Shown here: in pieces, positions 57,407-64,000 of the stretch
Position numbering within the stretch: the first letter of the stretch is position 1
How the letters are laid out: each line of letters starts with the position of its first letter
NCBI GenBank assembly: GCA_015709575.1
Contig: CP054190.1
Location: 744,001 to 808,000 of the forward strand
Source: Planctomycetia bacterium
GTDB lineage: Bacteria; Planctomycetota; Phycisphaerae; UBA1845; Fen-1342
Direction of reading: 5' to 3'
Length of the DNA: 64,000 nt
Notes under the pieces: model-generated
Databases searched by the model: none
Seen by the model: only the letters and a program-made list of their open reading frames with translations
Told to the model about the DNA's origin: nothing
Translations under genes and position numbers: made by a program

Positions 57407-58834
57407 GTGTTGACATCGTACTTTCGCAGCCCTCCCTGGCGGCTCGCGCTCATCGGCTGGTTCGCGCTCGGTTCGGTGGTGTGTGTCATCGGGTGCCTGC
57501 GGCACTCCTTCCCGGTTCAATTCGCGGACGTGGTTCGGCTGGACGGCCGCGGGCCTGGGGCTGGCGCGCTGAGCACGCGCGAATGGATGGAGGACGTTCA
57601 CGCCCGGCTGCGGGAGATGCTTCCACCGACGGACAAGGCCCCGCTGCTGACCGATGACCTGACCACGGTGCGCGGCCGACCACGGGATGTGGCCCGCTAC
57701 TTCCAGATCAATCGCGCCATGCAGCATTCACTTCTGGCCAATTCGAGCGGGCTGGTGCACACGGCGCAGGCCACTGTGGACGTGCCGTCCGCTCAGTTGG
57801 AGGAACCCTGGCCGGGTTTCGAAGACGTATGGGCGCCGATCGAGCCAGGCTTCGCCCTGTCCGGACGGATCGGCTACGCCCGTCGCGGCGATCGGGTCAT
57901 CGACGCGGATTGCATCATCATGCTGCCCGGGATCCTTGCGGACAAAAACGTCTCGCGCACGCGGGACGTCTGTATCGCGCTGCGCGACGCGGGTTATCAC
58001 GTGATCGCGGTTGATCTGCGTGGACATGGGCGCACCCTGCAGCGCTACCCGGATCACTATCCAACGTTCGGAATCCTGGAGACCGGCGACCTGATCGCGC
58101 TCTCGGAGTGGCTCGAGGCGCAGCCGCACGTGCGCGAGACCGGCATGATGGGCTTCTGCTGGGGCGCGAACCTGGCGATGCTGGCGGCCTGGGAGGATGG
58201 TCGTGGTGATGACACCCGTGATGTGAGCGAACGCTTCACCGGGCGGATGCGTCCGCGCAACGACCGGCCGCACTTCCGCGCGGGCATCCTGGCCTTCTCG
58301 CCGCCGCTACGGTTTGAGCGGATTATTGATCAGACCACCGAGCGGGAATGGACATTTTTGGACAATCCCGTGCTGGCCGGCCTGCAGGACCGCGTTCGCC
58401 TGCGAATGAAGCAGATGGGGTACAGGCGGCCCTGCGGCAGCCTGAAGCGCCTGATGCATGAGGAGGCTGAGCGATCGCCCTGGGGTACGACCGACGTCGT
58501 ATCCGAAGGATTGAATTACCTGCGGCTGATGCCGCACGCCGGCAAAACCGTGAGCAACAAGCTTGAGCACGTGCGCACGCCGGTGTTGATCGTGCACGCG
58601 GCGAATGACCCGCTCTGCCCGGCCCAGGACGTGGCGGATTTCATGAGCACCGTGAGGAATCCACACGTCGCGGCGATTGTGCTGGCCGGGGGCGGTCACG
58701 ACGGTTTCGCACCGTATGCCGGCAACTATTTTTACAGCCTGGTGTTCAATTTCTATGATCCGGGGTTGGGAGCTGCCGCCAACCTGGCGCGCCGCACGGC
58801 GCCGGTGGCCCACGCTCCCGCGCCGGCGCGATAG
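57407..58834 (+). CDS. Membrane-anchored alpha/beta hydrolase with cysteine nucleophile
   Basis: About 475 residues from a GTG at 57407; the start is uncertain (TTG at 57410 or 57368 also possible). An N-terminal hydrophobic segment WRLALIGWFALGSVVCVIGC may be a lipoprotein signal or anchor. The alpha/beta hydrolase core has VIAVDLRGHGRT, the nucleophile elbow MGFCWGANLA with C251 in place of the usual serine, D401 in AANDPLCP and H431 in GGGHDGF. A Gly-x-Cys-x-Gly elbow is known in dienelactone hydrolases. The region 1-120 is not recognised. The substrate is unknown. Confidence 0.75.
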   Translation: MLTSYFRSPPWRLALIGWFALGSVVCVIGCLRHSFPVQFADVVRLDGRGPGAGALSTREWMEDVHARLREMLPPTDKAPLLTDDLTTVRGRPRDVARYFQINRAMQHSLLANSSGLVHTAQATVDVPSAQLEEPWPGFEDVWAPIEPGFALSGRIGYARRGDRVIDADCIIMLPGILADKNVSRTRDVCIALRDAGYHVIAVDLRGHGRTLQRYPDHYPTFGILETGDLIALSEWLEAQPHVRETGMMGFCWGANLAMLAAWEDGRGDDTRDVSERFTGRMRPRNDRPHFRAGILAFSPPLRFERIIDQTTEREWTFLDNPVLAGLQDRVRLRMKQMGYRRPCGSLKRLMHEEAERSPWGTTDVVSEGLNYLRLMPHAGKTVSNKLEHVRTPVLIVHAANDPLCPAQDVADFMSTVRNPHVAAIVLAGGGHDGFAPYAGNYFYSLVFNFYDPGLGAAANLARRTAPVAHAPAPAR

Positions 58835-58951
58835 ACGGCGGCTGGGCGCGGCACGCCGCGATCGTTTGCGCGGGCTTTCCCTGCGAATTCGGTGGGCGCT
58901 GCTCGCGGCGGTGCGGGCGCCGCAGCCAATGCACGACGCGCGGAGCCGTTC

Positions 58952-59308
58952 ATGGAATCACGCCTGTCCCAGTTTCGCGCGTTCCGCGAGCGCATGAACC
59001 AGCGCATCACGGACCTGAAAAACCTGCCGATCAATCGCTTTTTCACGCTCGACACAAAGGCGTATGAGGACGGTGCGCTCGACGCGCGAACGAAGGAGCT
59101 GTGCGGGCTGGCGGCGTCGCTGGTGCTGCGCTGCGACGACTGCATCGCCTATCACGTCATTCGCTGCAAGGAACTGGGCGCGAGCGATGAGCAGGTGATC
59201 GAGGTGTTCAACGTGGGGCTGATCGTCGGCGGCTCGATCGTGATCCCGCACCTGCGGCGGGCGGTTGAGTTGCTGGACGAACTCAACGCCGAGCAGCGCA
59301 GCGGATAG
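58952..59308 (+). CDS. Carboxymuconolactone decarboxylase / AhpD-like protein
   Basis: 118 residues, ATG 58952 with GGAG six bases upstream. KELCGLAASLVLRCDDCIAYHVIRCKELGAS contains the family E-x-n-CxxC-xxx-H site (CDDC). Members are thiol-dependent alkylhydroperoxidase reductants or gamma-carboxymuconolactone decarboxylases. With a redox CxxC, a peroxide-defence role is more likely than decarboxylation. No ahpC lies nearby. It follows the hydrolase by 117 bases. Confidence 0.85.
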   Translation: MESRLSQFRAFRERMNQRITDLKNLPINRFFTLDTKAYEDGALDARTKELCGLAASLVLRCDDCIAYHVIRCKELGASDEQVIEVFNVGLIVGGSIVIPHLRRAVELLDELNAEQRSG

Positions 59309-59386
59309 CGCTGGGGGGCGCAGACGTGCCGCCATGACCGAGGGGCGTGCGCCGACACCGGCGGTACGGCCGGTCTCCCGCCCGAC

Positions 59387-60991
59387 TCAGCCCGCCTTCG
59401 GTCCCGCGGCTCGGATCGCCGCCGACGCCTGCGGAAACTTTTCAAAGTTCTTCGTAAAGCGGTTGGCCAGGTCGCGGGCCTTCGCGTCGTAGGCGCCCTT
59501 GTCGGCCCACGTGTTGCGCGGGTCGAGCACATCGTCCGGCACGTCCGGGCAGCTTCGCGGCACGCCCACGCCGAAGACCGGGTGCGGCGTCGTCGGCACC
59601 TCGTCCAGCCGCCCGGCCAGCGCCGCCTTCACCATGGCGCGGGTGTGCGGAATCTTCATGCGCTTGCCGACGCCGAACGGTCCGCCGCTCCAGCCGGTGT
59701 TCACCAGCCAGACGCGCGAGCCGTGGGCGGCGATGCGCTGGCCGAGCATGTCGGCATAGACGCTCGGGTTGAGCGCCAGGAAGGGCGCACCGAAGCAGGT
59801 GGAGAAGGTGGCCTGCGGCTCATTGCCCATGCCGGCCTCGGTGCCAGCCACCTTGGCGGTGTAGCCGCTGAGGAAGTGATACATGGCCTGCTCGGCGCTC
59901 AGCCGCGAGATCGGCGGCAGCACGCCGAAGGCGTCGCAGGTCAGGAAGATCACGTTGCGCGGATGCCCGCCGACGCTCGGCTCGACGGCGTTGCTGATGT
60001 AGTGCAGCGGATAGGCGCCGCGGGTGTTCTCGGTCAGCGAGTTGTTGCGGTAATCGGGCGCGCGCGTTAGCGGGTCAATGATGACGTTCTCGAGTACCGA
60101 GCCGAATCGCAGCGCCGCGTAAATCTGCGGCTCGTCCTGCTCGGACAGGTTAATCGCCTTGGCGTAGCAGCCGCCCTCAAAGTTGAAGATGCCGCGGTCG
60201 GACCAGCCGTGCTCATCGTCGCCGATCAGGCCGCGCTCCGGGTCGGCGGAGAGCGTGGTCTTGCCCGTCCCCGAGAGGCCGAAGAACAGGGCGGTGTCGC
60301 CCGCTGCGCCGACGTTGGCCGAGCAGTGCATCGACAGCACACCTGACAGCGGCAGCAGGTAGTTCATCACGGTGAAGATCGACTTCTTGATCTCGCCGGC
60401 GTACTGCGTGCCGCCGATGATGACCAGCCGCGCCCCGAGATTGAGCAGGATGAAGGCGTCGGAGTTCACGCCGTCGGACTTCGGATCGGCCTTGAAGTTC
60501 GGGGCGCTGATGACGGTGAACTGCGGCTCGTGGTCGGCCAGCGCCGCAGCGGGCGGTCGGATGAACAACTGCCGCGCGAACAGGCTGTGCCAGGCATACT
60601 CGGTGATGATCCGCACGCGCAGGCGGCTGGTCGCGTCCGCACCGGCGTAGAGGTCCTGCACGTAGATGTCGCGAGCGCGCAGGTACTCGAACAGGCGGCT
60701 TCGCAGCGCGTCAAACTTCGCCGAATCGATCGCCACGTTCGTGTCGCCCCACCAGACGTTCTTCTCGCTGGAAGGCTCCCGGACGACGAACTTGTCCTTG
60801 GGGGAGCGGCCGGTGCGCGGGCCGGTCCGACAGACCAGCGCGCCGCGGTCGGAGAGCACGCCTTCTTCGCGGCGCAGCGCCGCCTCGACCAGCGCCGGTG
60901 CGGAGAGATTCCAGTTGGCCTTGCCGGTATGTGCAAGGCCGATGTTGTCCAGACCGAAGCGGCTCGCGGGGTTGGTGCCCACCTGGCTCAC
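59387..60991 (-). CDS. pckA: Phosphoenolpyruvate carboxykinase (ATP)
   Basis: Decarboxylates and phosphorylates oxaloacetate to phosphoenolpyruvate for gluconeogenesis. 534 residues from a GTG at 60991 with AGGA seven bases upstream, the usual length. Active-site blocks: [36 protein letters not shown] at 238-247 (P-loop), DDEHGW (metal), NFEGGCYAK and [10 protein letters not shown]. The ATP-dependent family fits: the P-loop and GGTQYAGE are typical of that class rather than the GTP enzyme. It is divergent from the HerA-like gene. Confidence 0.96.
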   Translation of the reverse strand: MSQVGTNPASRFGLDNIGLAHTGKANWNLSAPALVEAALRREEGVLSDRGALVCRTGPRTGRSPKDKFVVREPSSEKNVWWGDTNVAIDSAKFDALRSRLFEYLRARDIYVQDLYAGADATSRLRVRIITEYAWHSLFARQLFIRPPAAALADHEPQFTVISAPNFKADPKSDGVNSDAFILLNLGARLVIIGGTQYAGEIKKSIFTVMNYLLPLSGVLSMHCSANVGAAGDTALFFGLSGTGKTTLSADPERGLIGDDEHGWSDRGIFNFEGGCYAKAINLSEQDEPQIYAALRFGSVLENVIIDPLTRAPDYRNNSLTENTRGAYPLHYISNAVEPSVGGHPRNVIFLTCDAFGVLPPISRLSAEQAMYHFLSGYTAKVAGTEAGMGNEPQATFSTCFGAPFLALNPSVYADMLGQRIAAHGSRVWLVNTGWSGGPFGVGKRMKIPHTRAMVKAALAGRLDEVPTTPHPVFGVGVPRSCPDVPDDVLDPRNTWADKGAYDAKARDLANRFTKNFEKFPQASAAIRAAGPKAG

Positions 60992-61215
60992 GCGTTTTCC
61001 TTTCAATGTCGCGAAGGGGGCGCAAGGGCCGCGCCCCGCCGCGGACGGGGCATTATCGGGTTGGCCGCGCAGAATCGCAACGCCCGCCAACCCGTGTCCG
61101 GCCCGCGAATGGCGCTTTTCCGGGCAAACCGCCGGCCCGCGAATGCACACTTCCGGTCGGGTCGATGAGTACGCGGGGATGCCGCATGCCCGCGCACCCC
61201 GAGGGGGCCGTCTGC

Positions 61216-63372
61216 ATGGGACCGCTGGATATCGGACACGTCATCAAGGTGCAGGGCGACACGCTCGACGTGCAGATCGGCGTCGAGTCGCTCGAGATGG
61301 AAGCCAACGGCAAGCGCTATCGCGTCGGGCGGCTGGGCACCTACGCCACCGTGCCGGTGTCGAGCGGCCTGCTGATCGGCTACGTCACGGGCGTCACCCA
61401 TCACGGCGAACTGGAGCCGCGGCCCAATCCCGGCGCGCCGCGCAAGATCTCCATGACGGTGCAGTTGCTTGGCACCGTTCGTGGGCAGCGCTTTCAGCGC
61501 GGCGTGGACGAGTATCCGACCCTCGGCGACGTGGTGCGCCTCGGCACGGACGCGGATTTCGCGCTGATCTTCGGCACCTTTGATGAGGTGGCGCGCGAGT
61601 CGGGCGGCTATCCGCGCTCCTTCTCGATGGGCCGGTTCGCGGTGGACACGGACTTCGACGTGCGCTGCCTCGGCCGTGATTTTTTCACCAAGCACGTGGC
61701 GGTGATGGGGAACAGCGGATCTGGAAAGTCGGTCACGACCGCCAAAATATTGTACGAGGCCCTGAAGCTGCCGTTCACGCAGGTCGTGATGTTCGACATG
61801 CACGGCGAATACAGCGCCGCCTTCAGCGACGACAAGGGCGACCCGCTGCCGAACGTCAGCTATCTCTCCGATCGCAACCTGATCCTGCCCTACTGGATGC
61901 TGCGCTACGAGGAGTTCGAGCAGGTCTTTCTCGATACGTCCGACCCGCTGAACTGCAACGCGCAGCGCGTCTTTCTGCGGCAGGCCTTCGAGCGGCTCAA
62001 GCGCGCCGCCGCCGAGGAGCTGGAGCTGACCCGCGAGTACAACGTGGACACGCCGGTCTATTACTCGATCGAGCAGCTCAAGCTCTACGCCGAGAACATG
62101 AACCAGGCCCGCTACGTGCTGGGCACGCAGAATTACGCCTTCACGCGCCTGGCCTATCGCACGTTGCCGCCGGTCGAGCAGGAAAAGCTGCTGCTGGCGC
62201 AGCGGATGGAATTCAACCAGGGCAATCCCGAGGGCGAGGTGCCGCACGCCACCTTCAACGGTCGGCTGCTCGGGCTGGTGAACCAGCTCGAAACGCGGCT
62301 TAACGACCGCCGCTACGACTTCCTGTTGCGCCCGTTCGAGCAGGCGCGCCGCAATCCCGACCTGGCGATGTATTTCCGCGCCGGCATGCGCCCGGGCGAC
62401 CTGAGCATGTCCGTGTCGGCCGTGATCCGGCAGTTGCTGGGGCGGGTCTCGCCGCGCCGCAACCTGACCATCATCGACTTGTCCGGATTGCCCTTCGACG
62501 TGGTGGACATCACCGTCGCGACGCTGACGCGGGCGCTGTTCGAGTTCAATTTCTGGTCGCCGCCCGAGGCGCGGCAGCCGGTGCTGCTGTGTTTCGAGGA
62601 AGCGCACAACTACCTGCCGCGCACCGCCCGCGAGGGGCGCAAGATGTTCGCGCGCGAGGCGGTGGAGAAGGTCGCGAAGGAGGGACGCAAGTACGGCGTC
62701 GCCGCCATGATCGTCAGCCAGCGGCCCAGCGAAATCTCCGAGACCGTGCTCAGCCAGTGCAACACGATGGTGCTGATGCGCATGAACAACCCCGATGATC
62801 AGCAATACGCCTCGCGCGTCGTCTCGGACCAGTTCCGCTCGCTGATCGAGCTGCTGCCGAGCATGCGCCCAGGCGAAGGCTTCATCATCGGCGATTCGGT
62901 CATGATGCCGATGCGCACCCTGATCGACCCGCCGCCGAAACTGCCGCGCTCGGCCAACGTGGATTTCTTCCGCATCTGGTCGCAGGGCGCCGCCGAAAGC
63001 GCCGTCGAGCAGATCGTCGATCGCTGGTGGCGGCAGGATCGCTCGGCCGTCAATCTCGAGAAGCCGCAGGACTGGGGCTTCGAGGGCACGTTGCCAAGCC
63101 TCGACGAAGGGGCGCTGGCCAATCTCGACGAGCAGTCCCTGGCCGAGCCGCTGTCGCTGCCGGCCAATTCGCCGCTGGCCCGCGACGGCGCAAGCGGCAT
63201 GGCCGGGGCCGCGTCGAACGGCGCGGGCGATTCCGGCGATGGCGAGGCGGCCGACGGGCAGTTCGTCGAGACCGAGGACGCCTCCGCCGAGCGCGAGCAG
63301 CGCCCGCTGTCGGTCGCGCAGCGCAAGCTGGCGCAGCTAGCGGCGCTGCTGTCGGGCAAGAAATCCGAGTAG
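61216..63372 (+). CDS. herA: HerA-like ATPase (DUF87/FtsK-type translocase)
   Basis: 718 residues from ATG 61216 (GAGGGGG upstream; ATGs at 61165 and 61186 are possible). HAS-barrel N-terminus ([17 protein letters not shown]), P-loop GNSGSGKS at 165-172, [13 protein letters not shown], Walker B LLCFEEAH at 457-464, arginine-rich sensor [30 protein letters not shown]. HerA forms a hexameric ring that works with NurA nuclease in DNA end resection. No nurA is adjacent. After residue 590 there is an Ala/Gly/Asp/Glu-rich tail of about 130 residues not seen in short HerA. It may instead serve another DNA-translocation role. Confidence 0.85.
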   Translation: MGPLDIGHVIKVQGDTLDVQIGVESLEMEANGKRYRVGRLGTYATVPVSSGLLIGYVTGVTHHGELEPRPNPGAPRKISMTVQLLGTVRGQRFQRGVDEYPTLGDVVRLGTDADFALIFGTFDEVARESGGYPRSFSMGRFAVDTDFDVRCLGRDFFTKHVAVMGNSGSGKSVTTAKILYEALKLPFTQVVMFDMHGEYSAAFSDDKGDPLPNVSYLSDRNLILPYWMLRYEEFEQVFLDTSDPLNCNAQRVFLRQAFERLKRAAAEELELTREYNVDTPVYYSIEQLKLYAENMNQARYVLGTQNYAFTRLAYRTLPPVEQEKLLLAQRMEFNQGNPEGEVPHATFNGRLLGLVNQLETRLNDRRYDFLLRPFEQARRNPDLAMYFRAGMRPGDLSMSVSAVIRQLLGRVSPRRNLTIIDLSGLPFDVVDITVATLTRALFEFNFWSPPEARQPVLLCFEEAHNYLPRTAREGRKMFAREAVEKVAKEGRKYGVAAMIVSQRPSEISETVLSQCNTMVLMRMNNPDDQQYASRVVSDQFRSLIELLPSMRPGEGFIIGDSVMMPMRTLIDPPPKLPRSANVDFFRIWSQGAAESAVEQIVDRWWRQDRSAVNLEKPQDWGFEGTLPSLDEGALANLDEQSLAEPLSLPANSPLARDGASGMAGAASNGAGDSGDGEAADGQFVETEDASAEREQRPLSVAQRKLAQLAALLSGKKSE

Positions 63373-63374
63373 CG

Positions 63375-64000
63375 TTACGACGCGCTGCGATCAAGCTCGG
63401 CACGAATCCGCGCCGTGATCGTCTGCAGCACGTCCATCGGGATCAATCCAAAAAACAGTTCGCGGTCAGTGGCGGCGCGGTCCTGCTCCTGCCGCGCTTC
63501 CAGCTCGCGCAGCTCCTCGGCGCTCCGCGCCGGCAGCCACGGCTCGGAGGCGCTCAACTCGCGCCGCACGGCGCGCAGCTGCTCATAGACAGCCCGCCGG
63601 GCGCGCCTGTCGCGCGGCCGCTCCTCGCGTAGCACGCGGTTCTCGCGCACCAGCGCCTCCCGCCGCTCCAGCAGTTCCGCGGAAGCCTGCGATGTGTGGC
63701 GCTGCGGATTCTGGATCACGTCCCGCGCCCGCCGTCGGGCAGCGTCCACGGTTGTCGCGGGCACGCCGAAGCGCGGCAGGTCCGCCCACGCCGTCGCCGT
63801 GACGCAGGCCGCCGGCGCAAGGGCCGGGCCGTACAGCGCCGTGCAGTACGCTTCCGTCATCTCGTCATACTTCGCGCCGCCGATCCCGTGAATGAACAGG
63901 TCCGCGACCGCCATCCGGGCGAACGCCGAGAACGTCAGCGCTCGCGGCCTCAGCAGCGCACCGGGCGGCAGAATCGGCCACGGTGAATCAGCGGACGCCG
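63375..64000 (-). CDS. Unidentified protein, 3' part, cut by the window edge
   Basis: The frame is open to the right edge, so the N-terminus is outside the window; about 208 residues are seen. A conserved-looking stretch PRALTFSAFARMAVADLFIHGIGGAKYDEMTEAY is followed by an Arg/Glu-rich coiled-coil-like region (ELLERREALVRENRVLREERPRDRRARRAVYEQLRAVRREL) and a helical end. I think I have seen FIHGIGGAKYDE in Planctomycetota proteins but cannot name the family. It converges on the HerA-like gene with only two bases between the stops. Confidence 0.6.
   Translation of the reverse strand, partial: ASADSPWPILPPGALLRPRALTFSAFARMAVADLFIHGIGGAKYDEMTEAYCTALYGPALAPAACVTATAWADLPRFGVPATTVDAARRRARDVIQNPQRHTSQASAELLERREALVRENRVLREERPRDRRARRAVYEQLRAVRRELSASEPWLPARSAEELRELEARQEQDRAATDRELFFGLIPMDVLQTITARIRAELDRSAS

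Noticed and set aside
61003..62805. A 600-residue antisense frame opposite the HerA-like gene
   Set aside because: His/Arg/Leu-rich translation with no domain; a shadow of the real gene, which carries full Walker motifs.

Overview
The window reads as a chromosomal stretch of a GC-rich member of the Planctomycetota, possibly Phycisphaerae-like. This is inferred from content only: secreted proteins with PEP-CTERM tails (PEPxSxxLLGLAxxAxRRR) or EF-hand dockerin-like tails (GDxNCDGxxNxFDIDPFV), a DUF1571-type protein, 23S-5S rRNA genes with no 16S gene beside them, separate coaC and coaB genes, and a type III glutamine synthetase. Most of the window is core metabolism and information processing. 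I see no prophage, insertion sequence or CRISPR array.

Layout. 1-2.4 kb: the end of a dockerin-tailed protein, then a collagen-like/FN3/beta-propeller lipoprotein. 2.4-10.6 kb: polA, glutamine synthetase III, a RidA-family deaminase, glmS (minus). 10.8-12.7 kb: an Hpt protein, a Doc-type toxin with a small unrecognised partner, an RmlD-like reductase (minus). 12.8-20.1 kb: a membrane-embedded spermidine-synthase-like protein, a secreted metallopeptidase with a dockerin-like tail, a tandem-repeat patch, a GT9 glycosyltransferase. 20.2-26.8 kb: tRNA-Val, a LolA-fold protein, the coupled operon obg-coaX-mnmE-like (minus), tRNA-Asp, an RtcB-like protein. 26.9-30.0 kb: flagellin and a GtrB-like glycosyltransferase (both minus).

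30.3-37.4 kb is the most distinctive part. It holds one PEP-CTERM protein (minus), then four tandem plus-strand paralogs that share a body domain but end in two different tails (two PEP-CTERM, two dockerin-like), then a lipoprotein-like vanadium haloperoxidase. 37.5-42.1 kb (minus): argE, a GT4 glycosyltransferase, a DUF1571 protein, a membrane-anchored repeat protein. 42.3-45.1 kb (plus): atpC-gmk-rpoZ-coaC-coaB, then tRNA-Ile, tRNA-Ala, 23S and 5S rRNA with a strong promoter at the coaB stop codon and a strong terminator after 5S.

49.4-53.8 kb: sdhB coupled to a second spermidine-synthase-like membrane protein, a small membrane protein, rsfS. 53.9-64 kb: a small lipoprotein, a large proline-rich repeat protein, a cysteine-type alpha/beta hydrolase, an AhpD-like protein, pckA (minus), a HerA-like ATPase, and the 3' part of a protein cut by the window edge.

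Starts were chosen from Shine-Dalgarno spacing, signal peptides and family N-termini; several ORFs run upstream of the chosen start. Family names rest on motifs recognised by eye, not on database searches.
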